Positions 32,091 to 40,577 of a DNA stretch of 64,000 bases are shown piece by piece. The notes below the pieces were generated by a model. It had not been told where the DNA came from, did not search any database, and was given only the letters and a program-made list of their open reading frames with translations. A program made the position numbers and the translations under genes. Each line of letters begins with the position of its first letter. Position 1 is the first letter of the stretch. The stretch comes from Armatimonadota bacterium (lineage in GTDB: Bacteria; Armatimonadota; Zipacnadia; Zipacnadales; JABUFB01), in the NCBI GenBank assembly GCA_013314775.1, contig JABUFB010000006.1, forward strand, positions 62,001-126,000, in the 5' to 3' direction.

Positions 32091-33530
32091 TGTAAGCGCA
32101 ACGTGATAATGTCCGGTTGGTGCAAAGTAGAAATGTCCGGTGGTAGTGTCGTCGTCGTCGCGCGGCGAACTATCCGGGATGGAACTACTCATGAGCGTAA
32201 AAGAGCGTGACTGTCTAAGATCGTTTCGCAGTTGGCAGGACCCGGCGGTGGTGCCGGCAAGTTGACCCAGGCCCAGGCCGCGGACTTGCTGGGGTGCACT
32301 GAGCGCCATGTGCGGCGTCTGGTGCGGCGCTATGAGCACGAAGGCGACGCCGGCCTTGTTCACAAGTCTCGCGGCAGGCCGTCGAATCGCTGTCTGCCCC
32401 AGGAGTTCCGGGAACAGGTCATGGTCCAGGTGCGCAAGCATTACCGCGATTTCGGCCCGACCCTTGCTGCGGAGATGCTTGCCGAACGCCACGGCCTATC
32501 GGTCAGTCGCGAGACCCTGCGCCAGTGGATGATCGCCGAAGAGCTGTGGAAGCCCAAGCGCCGCAAGGCCGTTTATCGACAGCGGCGCCCGCGCAGGGAG
32601 TGCTTTGGCGAACTGGTGCAGATCGACACCTCCGAGCATGACTGGTTTGAAGGACGGGGCGAGAGCGCGGTGCTCATCACCCTCATCGACGACGCCACCA
32701 GTCGCGTCACTATGCGCTTCTTTGAAGCGGACGACACGCAGGCCAACATGACGATCCTGCGCGACTACATCGCCCTGCATGGCCGCCCTATGGCTTTCTA
32801 CGGCGACAAGGCAAGCCATTTCCGGGTCAACCGCCCGGCCAGCGTGGAAGAGCAACTGGAAGGCCTGGAGCCCGAGACCCAGATCGGGCGCGCCCTGCGC
32901 GAATTGGACATCACGTGGTTCACGGCCCATTCTCCCCAGGCCAAGGGACGGGTGGAACGCAGCTTCGACACCGCTCAGGACCGGCTGGTCAAACTGATGC
33001 GCTTGGACAACATCCGCACCATAGAAGAAGCCAATCGCTTCCTGCAGGAGCGCTACATGCCCCAATTCAATGAACGCTTCACGGTTCCGCCCGCCTGCGA
33101 TACGGACGCCCACCGTACTTGCGAGGGCCTGGACCTGGACGCCATCTTCAGCCACCAGGAAGAGCGCGTGGTCACGCGGGACTACACGATCCGGTTCAAG
33201 AACCAGCGCTACCAGATCAAAAAAGAAAGCGCCGCGCCGGGCCTAGTGCAAAGCAAGCTGATCGTGGAACAGCGCCTGGACGGTAGCATCTGGCTGCGAT
33301 GGCGGGATCAGTACTTGCAGTTCGTGACGATAACCCCCACCCCGACGGGCGCCGCCGCTGCCCTTCCGGTCGGGCTACGCCCTCCCTACAGGGCAGCGGC
33401 CAAAGGCACAGCCGTCACCCCGAAGGCAGACCACCCGTGGAAGAAACCCTACAAAGGAGACTCCCGACCCCAACGGCAGTAGGACATTTCTACTTTGCAC
33501 AAAACCGGACATTTCTACTTTGCGTTGACA
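32091..33530 (+). mobile_element. insertion sequence, ISNCY-like, 1440 bp, with 17-bp target duplication
   Basis: The element is bounded by a perfect 17-bp direct repeat and has related inverted ends (TGTAAGCGCAAC at the left; TGTCAACGCAAA read inward from the right). Each end carries two copies of a 19-bp motif based on GCAAAGTAGAAATGTCCGG: left at 32098-32116 and 32122-32140, right at 33482-33498 and 33505-33523 (inverted). The copies are spaced about 24 bp apart and are probable transposase-binding sites. One rve-type transposase frame fills the interior. The intact duplication implies a recent insertion. Confidence 0.9.
32191..33482 (+). pseudogene. ISNCY-like DDE transposase with N-terminal frameshift
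   Basis: The main frame (from about 32214 to 33482) encodes an N-terminal helix-turn-helix (KLTQAQAADLLGCTERHVRR), a second HTH (LSVSRETLRQWMIAEELWKP) and an rve integrase core. The core's catalytic triad is visible as LVQIDTSEHD, FYGDKASHF and KGRVERSFD. The expected start ATG 32191 (MSVKERDC) is in a different frame. Relatives, as I remember them, read MSVKERDxLKIVSQ continuously, so one base is missing near 32215-32217. A TTG at 32232 could still start a slightly shortened protein. It is otherwise full length (about 430 residues), and its stop codon overlaps the inner right-end motif. Confidence 0.75.
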
Positions 33531-33547
33531 CCTGCGGCTTGGTTATG
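33531..33547 (+). repeat. right target-site duplication of the IS (17 bp)
   Basis: Exact copy of 32074-32090, ending one base before the -35 box of the promoter at 33549. Confidence 0.9.
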
Positions 33548-33548
33548 C

Positions 33549-33577
33549 TTGTCATCAGCCTGTGACCGCGCTATACT
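33549..33577 (+). promoter_or_regulatory. sigma70-like promoter next to the IS right end
   Basis: TTGTCA (33549-33554), a 17-bp spacer and TATACT (33572-33577), 78 bp upstream of the next start codon. The IS ends just upstream and leaves the promoter core intact. Confidence 0.75.
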
Positions 33578-33654
33578 GGCACAAGCCTCTTGTGTCGCGG
33601 CGTGTTGTGATTTGCTGAACTTCTCTTCGCAGCCATTGGGGTCACCTGCCGCAG

Positions 33655-34227
33655 ATGAACCGCCACGATCGCGACGATAGCGACTGCAGCTTCATGGACC
33701 GGATCTGGGAGGTCTTGAGACCGGGGTCGCGGCGATATGTGATCGCCGGGGCCATACTCTTTTGGCTGCTGTTTCTTACCCGCGGTGCGATTACCCTCCC
33801 CCTTGTCGTAGGTTGGTCAGATGCCCGGCAGCTCCTCGAACGCGAGCGGCAACGCGACGCCCTCAAGCGCGAGCTCGACGAGTACCACCGGGCAATTCCC
33901 CATTTCCGCTCTCCCGAGGGACAGCAGCAGGCCCGCAGGATGTTCTACAAGTACCGGGAAGAGGGCGAAGTCTCCATCCGGCCCACTCCGCAGGCCCCTG
34001 GTGACGGACTGGCTGAGCGCCTCAATGGCTGGATGGACGCGACCAAGAATGAAGCGAGAGACTGGAGCCTCGACCGGTCCGAAGTGCTGAAGCGCTGGGC
34101 CATGGACCCGCCCGAGGAAGAGAATGCCGAAGAGGGCGTCTCCGGGGCCACGAGCGCGCCGGCGGTGGAAGACCTGGCCCGCGAAGCCTTTGAAGCCAAT
34201 GACGCAGCAAAGACCGGTGCAGACTGA
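33655..34227 (+). CDS. single-pass membrane protein with coiled coil
   Basis: A 190-residue protein of unknown function. A basic N-terminus (GSRRY) precedes one transmembrane segment (about 28-52, VIAGAILFWLLFLTRGAITL). It is followed by a charged heptad-like helix RQLLERERQRDALKRELDEY (about 58-78), then an acidic C-terminal tail. This layout (short cytosolic N-terminus, one membrane span, periplasmic coiled coil) recalls FtsB/DivIC septum proteins, but the C-terminal region is longer and no further similarity is seen. Its promoter lies at the right edge of the IS. Confidence 0.65.
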   Translation: MNRHDRDDSDCSFMDRIWEVLRPGSRRYVIAGAILFWLLFLTRGAITLPLVVGWSDARQLLERERQRDALKRELDEYHRAIPHFRSPEGQQQARRMFYKYREEGEVSIRPTPQAPGDGLAERLNGWMDATKNEARDWSLDRSEVLKRWAMDPPEEENAEEGVSGATSAPAVEDLAREAFEANDAAKTGAD

Positions 34228-34379
34228 CATCACCCCGGTCACCAGCGCCGGGGTGCCTCACGCTCACCCCCCCAACATGCCCCTCGGAAGGACTGCTGAC
34301 GCGCCGGAAGAAACATAATCGCCGAGCTCATGATCGCGACGCCGCAAGTTCCTCCGGCGATCCTGGGAGTGACCCGACA

Positions 34380-37300
34380 ATGCGTCTGTGCGCCCTTCTG
34401 CTGATCCCCCTGCTGTTCACCACACTAACCGCCGTGGCCCAGGACGAGCCCGCCTCCCTTCTGCTCAACGGCGGCTACGAGCGCGCGGGCGGCTGGTCGA
34501 AGCCCCCATCGGCGCAAATCGTCGAGACCGGCCGCACTGGACGCGGCCTCATGTTTGACGGCGAGGGTGGAAGCTCTCAGGAAGTCATTCCCGAGGGCGT
34601 GGGCAACACTTTCTCCTGCTCGGTGGAAGTGCGCACCGAGGACATCCAGGGGCAGGGATACGCCTACGCTGCCATCTACCAGCTCAACGCCGACGGCGAC
34701 TGGATTGAGTTCAAGGATTTCGCTCAGGTGAAGGGGACCCGGGACTGGACCCGCTATGACTATACTTTCAGCCTGGTTCCCGGAGCGGAGATGATCTCGG
34801 TGCGGTGCGGGATTTTCGGCGCCACGGGCAAGGCGTGGTTTGACAACTGGACCCTCGTCGCCGGGCCGCGTGCCTTCGGCTTCGACGAAGTGCGGTTGGG
34901 CGCCGCAGGTGGGCGCCGCGAGAATGCCATCGCGATCCTGCGCCAGCCCGACCTGCCGGTGAAAGGCGCGGCATCCTCCCCCGAGCGGCTCGGGCAGATT
35001 CTGTCCGACAGTGGGTTCACCGTGACCTTTCTCGACGCCGAACAACTGGCCTCACCCGCGCAGCTCAGCTCCGAGAAATTCGGGATCCTTGTGCTGCCGT
35101 ATGGCCAGTCCTTCCCGGCGAAGGCGCGGGCAAGCTTCATCCGCTTCCTGCGTTCTGGCGGGCATTTCATCTCCACTGGCGGGTATGCCTTCGAGAACCT
35201 GCTGGTCCGAGAGGGGGACACCTGGCTACCCGAGGCACAGGCTCTCGATAAAGCGCTCGCCGAGGCGCTGAACAAGTCCGTGCTGCCTGACGGCGGGTTC
35301 GAGAGCTCCCAGGATGCGCCGACCGGCGGCACAGAACTGGACGGCAGGTGGCGACGAGACGGGGATGCGTGCACCATCTCCGACGAGAATCCGCACGAGG
35401 GCAGGTTCTGCGCGAAGATAACAGTGACCCCGCAGGAGCCGCGCGAAGACCGCTGGTACCTGGACATCACTCCGAAGCGCGGGGCACGCTACCGCGTGAG
35501 CGGGTGGGTGCGGACCGAAAACGTGCAGCAACTGGGCAACGGGTTCGCGTACCTCGCCCTGTACGAGTATGGCGACGAAAACAAGCTGGGCAAGTGGAAG
35601 GACTTCGCGGTGGTGCGCGGGACCACGGACTGGCAGCGGTTCCAGTATGACTTCTCCCCCGCCCCCGGCACCACGCGCCTGCACCTGAAAGCCGGTCTTT
35701 ACCGGGCCACCGGAACCGCGTGGTTCGACGACATTCGGCTTGCCGACATCACCGGCACCGATCCGCGCCCGATGAACACGAGTACCGGAGACCCCCAGGA
35801 CGGGCTCCAGCTTGCGCCCTCCCAGATCGGCGTTTTCGACGCAAGTTACCCGCTGCGTCGTGCGAGAGAACTCCGCGCCGGGCAGAACCAATTCATCGTC
35901 GATCCGGAATGCAAATTGCGCGGGGACGTGAACGGCTGGGTTGCCGCCGGCGTGCAGGGCTACGACAATGCACGCTGGGTTGAGCTTCTTGACTCCCGCG
36001 ACCGGTTCGGACGCAAGCGTGGCGCCGCAGGGGCGTTGATGGTGAACTACAACGGCTTCTACGCCGGGTCAATGTGGGGCTACTTCGGCGTCGAGAATCG
36101 CGACATCTTCGACGGAACCAGCCCGGAGATCGACCGGGCGCTAGTGAACCTCGCGCGATTTATGTCCCAGGGCCTGTTCCTGCACAACCTGCGTACGGAC
36201 CTGGCATCCTACAAGGACGGCGAACCAGTGAAGCTGTCCGTCAAGGTTGAGAACTGGGGCGGCGATGCGAAAGACTGCCGCGTTGTGTTCCGCCTGGAGC
36301 CCCAGGGCAGCGGCCAGGCGCAGGAACTCGAGGTCGCACTCGCCGTGGGGCCCGGAGAGAGCGACGAGGCGGAAGCCACCTTCGCGCCCGGGACCTTCGC
36401 GGCGGACCTGTACCGCATCACCGCGACGCTGATCGCCGGAGATGCCCCCGTCGACCGCATGGTCAGCGGGTTCATCGTCCAGCGCGACCAAGTGGCCGCG
36501 AGCGGGCCTGAACTGCGATTCCACGACAACTACTTCCACCTCAATGGTGAGCCGATCTTCCTCTTCGGCAGCGACACCTACGCCTACACTTACAACTCCG
36601 CCCACGAGAATCCGTACGCGTGGATGCAGGAACATACCGCCGCCCGAGACTTCGGGTTCGAGGTCTACGAGAACCTGCAGTTCAGCCGTCCCGGCTGGGT
36701 GTTCCGGCCCGAAGACTGGCGGCAATTCGAGGGCATGGCACAGTCCTGTCAGCGCGAGGGCCTGGTGTTCATGCCTTGCCAGCTTGTGGGGCACAATGTG
36801 GCCATCAGCGAGGAGGACCTCGAGAAGCAGGCGCTCCAGTGCGAGGCATACGGGGAGTACATGGGCAAGTACCCGGGTCTCCTGTACTACCTGAACGGCG
36901 ACTTCTTCATGAAGTTCGACGACACCCATGCCCTCAAGAAGCTCTGGAACCAGTGGCTCGCGGACAAGTACGGCTCGGCGGAGGCGCTCGCCCGGAGCTG
37001 GGGCGATGAGGTCTACGGCGACTGGGGCGAGCTGACATTCCCGCCGCCCGCGCCGGGGGGTTGGAGCAGTGTTCGCGAGTGTGACCGCATGCGGTTCGAA
37101 GTGTGGCTCACGAAGCGTTGGGTTGAGCGCCACGTGAAGGCCGTGCGCAGCAAAGATTCTGAGCATCCCATCACATCCGAATACTATCAGCGCCCGCACG
37201 GCGGCCTGGACCTGATCCTTACCATCGACGGGCAGGATGCCTCGAATATCGGCTACTTCGACCGCCCCTATGAGGACGTGAACAAACTGCCTCTCACTCT

Positions 37301-38804
37301 GCGGCTCATCGACCTGCGTATGCGAGGCAAGTCCCTGGGGCTTGGTGAATATGGCGTGAAGACGCATCCTGCATGGTCTGCCGAGAAGCGCGCTGGGGGC
37401 TACCATCTGGTGCGCACCGAGGAGGAGCAGAAGCGGTTGTTCATGGCGGTGGCCCATTACGGGTTCGGCATGGGCGCCTGCAAGGTGCAAAACTGGTGCC
37501 TGCGCGACGCCAGCGAATCGGTCTTCCCCTGGGGCGTCCTGTACCCCAACGGCTACCTGCCCAAGGATGTGGCGTACTGGCACCGTAACCTGTCCCTGGT
37601 TCTTCGCCACCTGCGCCCGGTCTACCAGGCGCCCGAAGTCGCGGTGCTGCTCCCGGACAACATGCGCCTGGGTTCACATGGCCAGGTAGGAGTCGAGGTG
37701 GCCCATAACGCCTTCCGCGCGTTGCTGTCGCTGAAGACCGAGTTCAACGTGATCAACGAGCACCACATCGATGCCCTCAGCGCTGACACAAAGGTGCTCA
37801 TCTGGCCCTCTCCCTTCTGCCCCGATGATGCGGCATACGAGAAAGTGCTGAACTGGGTGCGCGCTGGCGGGCGGCTCCTGGTCACCGGCGACCTGTCCCT
37901 CAACTGGGACCGCAAGCGTACCCGGCAGAACAGGCTCCAGGAACTGTGCGGGGTGGAGTTCGTGCGCGAGATCTACCTGCCGCCTGCCCGTGACGCGCAA
38001 CCGGGACAGGCGATGCTCGGGCTACGGGAGGACTGGCAGGCGAAGCCGTGCGTCGCGGTGCGCAGCGCCGGGGCGACGGAACTGATCACCACGGAGAACG
38101 GCGACCCTGTGGTCTTCATGAACCAAGTGGGGGCAGGGCTGGTCTACTACTGCACCGACCCGCTGGAACTGGGCGCGCCGGACGCGGTCTTCGAGCAACT
38201 GCGGGCGCTCTACTGTGTGGCGGTCAGAGGTTCCGGGCCGCCCGAGCCCTGGGATGGGGTGCACATCGCGCGCCAACCACTGCGTTCAGGCGGCCAGTTC
38301 GTGATGGCCTTCAACACCGAGATGCCGCCGGGCGCAAAGCAGATCACTTTGCCCGCCGGAGACGCCGACGTCGAGGTCCGGCTGGCCAGCCGCTATCCGG
38401 CTTTCACCGCGACAAAGGGCGAGCAGATTCTGGTGGGTGTGGGTTGTTCGGGAGAGGCGACCTTCGACAGCGCGCCACTTATCTCGGGCGAGGCGCAGGT
38501 GGCCTGTCTCTCGCTGGACGGCAAGTCGCTGCCCGTATCCGAAGCCGTGCTGCTCTGCCCGTTCTCCCAGGGCGCGACGCGCTTCCACTCGCGCCTGCCG
38601 GCTGACGAGATGGTGACCCTCGTGGGGGACATCATCGACGGCAGATGGGTGACCTACGAGACTCATCCGGGGAAAACCGAGATCGAACTCACCGAGGACA
38701 CCATGACCTGCCTGATCGTGTTCTGCAAGGCCGGGCAGGTAGAGCGCTGGGCGGACGCCCTTGAGCAGGCCATGCGCGAGCCGTGGAGCACGCCGGGGTA
38801 TTGA
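34380..38804 (+). CDS. secreted multidomain GH-A clan glycosidase (beta-galactosidase/agarase-like)
   Basis: A 1474-residue exported protein. In order: signal peptide (1-20); a carbohydrate-binding-like jelly roll (about 25-162); a glutamine-amidotransferase/ThuA-like domain (about 190-285, ILVLPYGQSFPAKARASFIR); and a second binding domain (about 300-455) similar to the first (both have KDFAxVxGTxDW and KAWFDN/TAWFDD). A CARDB-like region (about 600-700) precedes a TIM barrel starting FHDNYFHLNGEPIFLFGSDT (about 713). Candidate catalytic sites are YYLNGDFFMKF (about 835), where Asp replaces the usual Glu after Asn, and LGEYGVKTHPAW (about 987). A beta-galactosidase trimerisation-type domain follows (about 1090-1200). 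It likely degrades a complex polysaccharide outside the cell. Confidence 0.82.
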   Translation: MRLCALLLIPLLFTTLTAVAQDEPASLLLNGGYERAGGWSKPPSAQIVETGRTGRGLMFDGEGGSSQEVIPEGVGNTFSCSVEVRTEDIQGQGYAYAAIYQLNADGDWIEFKDFAQVKGTRDWTRYDYTFSLVPGAEMISVRCGIFGATGKAWFDNWTLVAGPRAFGFDEVRLGAAGGRRENAIAILRQPDLPVKGAASSPERLGQILSDSGFTVTFLDAEQLASPAQLSSEKFGILVLPYGQSFPAKARASFIRFLRSGGHFISTGGYAFENLLVREGDTWLPEAQALDKALAEALNKSVLPDGGFESSQDAPTGGTELDGRWRRDGDACTISDENPHEGRFCAKITVTPQEPREDRWYLDITPKRGARYRVSGWVRTENVQQLGNGFAYLALYEYGDENKLGKWKDFAVVRGTTDWQRFQYDFSPAPGTTRLHLKAGLYRATGTAWFDDIRLADITGTDPRPMNTSTGDPQDGLQLAPSQIGVFDASYPLRRARELRAGQNQFIVDPECKLRGDVNGWVAAGVQGYDNARWVELLDSRDRFGRKRGAAGALMVNYNGFYAGSMWGYFGVENRDIFDGTSPEIDRALVNLARFMSQGLFLHNLRTDLASYKDGEPVKLSVKVENWGGDAKDCRVVFRLEPQGSGQAQELEVALAVGPGESDEAEATFAPGTFAADLYRITATLIAGDAPVDRMVSGFIVQRDQVAASGPELRFHDNYFHLNGEPIFLFGSDTYAYTYNSAHENPYAWMQEHTAARDFGFEVYENLQFSRPGWVFRPEDWRQFEGMAQSCQREGLVFMPCQLVGHNVAISEEDLEKQALQCEAYGEYMGKYPGLLYYLNGDFFMKFDDTHALKKLWNQWLADKYGSAEALARSWGDEVYGDWGELTFPPPAPGGWSSVRECDRMRFEVWLTKRWVERHVKAVRSKDSEHPITSEYYQRPHGGLDLILTIDGQDASNIGYFDRPYEDVNKLPLTLRLIDLRMRGKSLGLGEYGVKTHPAWSAEKRAGGYHLVRTEEEQKRLFMAVAHYGFGMGACKVQNWCLRDASESVFPWGVLYPNGYLPKDVAYWHRNLSLVLRHLRPVYQAPEVAVLLPDNMRLGSHGQVGVEVAHNAFRALLSLKTEFNVINEHHIDALSADTKVLIWPSPFCPDDAAYEKVLNWVRAGGRLLVTGDLSLNWDRKRTRQNRLQELCGVEFVREIYLPPARDAQPGQAMLGLREDWQAKPCVAVRSAGATELITTENGDPVVFMNQVGAGLVYYCTDPLELGAPDAVFEQLRALYCVAVRGSGPPEPWDGVHIARQPLRSGGQFVMAFNTEMPPGAKQITLPAGDADVEVRLASRYPAFTATKGEQILVGVGCSGEATFDSAPLISGEAQVACLSLDGKSLPVSEAVLLCPFSQGATRFHSRLPADEMVTLVGDIIDGRWVTYETHPGKTEIELTEDTMTCLIVFCKAGQVERWADALEQAMREPWSTPGY

Positions 38805-38989
38805 ACAGCAGGAGCGCGGTGGGGCTGCACCGGACAACCAGGGGCTTCGCGAGGAGAAAGGCTTTGCAAGACCGGGACAACCGTGGCCCACGGGGCGGTG
38901 AGGCAGAAGTCGGGGCCCTATGGACAATGGCTCTACCCCGCCGAAGAGGGCCACAGAAGGCGGTGGCTTTCGGTGACTGCAACGGCGCG

Positions 38990-40489
38990 TCAACGCATCA
39001 GCAGAACCGACGACAGCGGCAGAGCGACAATCCGCGGGTCGTCCACAACTACGCCGTCGGCCAGGGTCACCAGCAGGCCGAAAGGAGCGTTATAGACGGT
39101 CTTCTCGAGAAACGCCCTGAGGCCCACTGTGTCGCGGTGCTTGTCCACGTACTTGCGGTACTTCACCTCGAGCGGAATGCGATGCTCGCCGACGGTCAGG
39201 ACGAAGTCTACTTCCGGCTCTGACGGGCGCTCCGGGAACCAGGCGACATCGAGGCCGGGCAAATCACCCAGGTAGTAGCCGAGGATGCTCTCTGCAATGT
39301 GCCCCGCGAGATCAGTCAGGTGCGAAGCCTGCGCCAGGCTGTCTGGTGTCAGTGGTATCTGTTCTTGGAGCCAGCTGGCCCTGAGGCCGTGGTCGCACAG
39401 GCACAGCTTGCGGTTATGCTTCCTGCGCTTGAGCCGAAGTTCGAGAGGCTCGATCAGACGCACCAGCAGCGTGTCATTGAGGAAGCGGAGATAGGTGTTC
39501 ACCCGCTGAGCGCCCACGTTCGTGGACAGTGCCGACTGAAGCTCGGCGACGAAGGTGCCATGCCCCGGTGCCTGGCCGGCGTACCGGCAACAGAGACGGA
39601 ACAACTCCTCAAGAAGCCCCTGGTCCCTCGAAATCCCGCGATCCCCGAGCCGCAAGTCGTGCTGGATGACGCGGCGGATCACCGTCTCATTGAGTTGATC
39701 GGCCACCTCCTCCCAGGGCCGGTCCTGGCGCGCCTGTGCCATCGGATACCCGCCGCGCTGCGCGAAAGCTGCGAAGGCTGCGTCCCGTGTTTCGCGTTCC
39801 TTCAGCCCCTGATCGCGGACCGACTCCCAGAAGGCTTTCTCCAGCAGCGGCGCCAAGCCGTTGAGGCGTAGCAGTGGCTCGTGTCCACCGCCGCCGATCC
39901 CTTGCAGATCGGCGATCTCTCGCAGAAGCAGGGTGCCCAGCTCCAAGGTGGTGATGCGTCCCGCGAGGCTGTCGCGGCCCCGCTCGATTCGCAGTGCAGA
40001 GCTCCCCGTAAGCAGCACCCGGACGGCCTGGTGGTCGACAAGAGCCTTGATCTGGTCCGCCCAGTCCCGCAGGTTCTGCACTTCATCGAGAAAGACGAAG
40101 ACGGGCTCTCCTTTGCGAGCCATGCCGTTGAATGTGTCCTGCAGGACTGACTTCTCAAACCATCGGCAGAGGGTGAGTACCGGATCGGCGATGCCGCGCA
40201 GCGAGGCGATGTCATCGAACTGGACGCGGAAGATGCGGCGCGGCGCGTATCCTTTCTCCTGCAGCATATGCTCAATGATCTGCTGCTGCAGAGTGGTCTT
40301 GCCAACCTGTCGTGGACCGCGAAGCACGGTGACTGGAGCGAGGCCGTTCTCCAGTCGCTGCAGGGCGTGAGGGAACATCCAGCGCCGGAACTCAGGCAAG
40401 GGAGGCAGCGGGTCTCCGCGCCACCACGGATTGGTGCTGGCCAGGAAAGCCTCAAGTTCCGGCGGGACCTCGATCAGAGGCCTGTCCAT
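38990..40489 (-). CDS. AAA ATPase with DUF4143 (AAA_14 family)
   Basis: A 499-residue protein. The Walker A is RGPRQVGKTTLQQQ (about 58-71), Walker B VFVFLDEVQN and sensor LLTGSSA. The C-terminal DUF4143 domain ends with a PD-(D/E)xK nuclease-like core (EVDFVLTVGEHRIPLEVKYR). These ATPases are widespread, horizontally mobile and of unclear role; some are suspected of defence or DNA-transaction functions. It is transcribed alone. The 185 bp to its left, up to the glycosidase gene, shows no feature. Confidence 0.88.
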   Translation of the reverse strand: MDRPLIEVPPELEAFLASTNPWWRGDPLPPLPEFRRWMFPHALQRLENGLAPVTVLRGPRQVGKTTLQQQIIEHMLQEKGYAPRRIFRVQFDDIASLRGIADPVLTLCRWFEKSVLQDTFNGMARKGEPVFVFLDEVQNLRDWADQIKALVDHQAVRVLLTGSSALRIERGRDSLAGRITTLELGTLLLREIADLQGIGGGGHEPLLRLNGLAPLLEKAFWESVRDQGLKERETRDAAFAAFAQRGGYPMAQARQDRPWEEVADQLNETVIRRVIQHDLRLGDRGISRDQGLLEELFRLCCRYAGQAPGHGTFVAELQSALSTNVGAQRVNTYLRFLNDTLLVRLIEPLELRLKRRKHNRKLCLCDHGLRASWLQEQIPLTPDSLAQASHLTDLAGHIAESILGYYLGDLPGLDVAWFPERPSEPEVDFVLTVGEHRIPLEVKYRKYVDKHRDTVGLRAFLEKTVYNAPFGLLVTLADGVVVDDPRIVALPLSSVLLMR

Positions 40490-40526
40490 GGTTCACTCCC
40501 GCGACGATGCTGTCGGCCACGGCCCA

Positions 40527-40535
40527 ATCATACCA
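40527..40535 (-). promoter_or_regulatory. extended -10 promoter candidate for the AAA/DUF4143 gene
   Basis: On the minus strand TGGTATGAT is an extended -10 element (TGN-TATGAT); no good -35 box is seen at 17 bp. Confidence 0.4.
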
Positions 40536-40577
40536 CAGTGTTGCGAGACCAGTGCCACGGTGAGGGGCAAGCCCGCC

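Noticed and set aside
36141-37610. Minus-strand frame of about 490 codons
   Set aside because: Antisense to the catalytic barrel of the GH-A protein; no domain seen.
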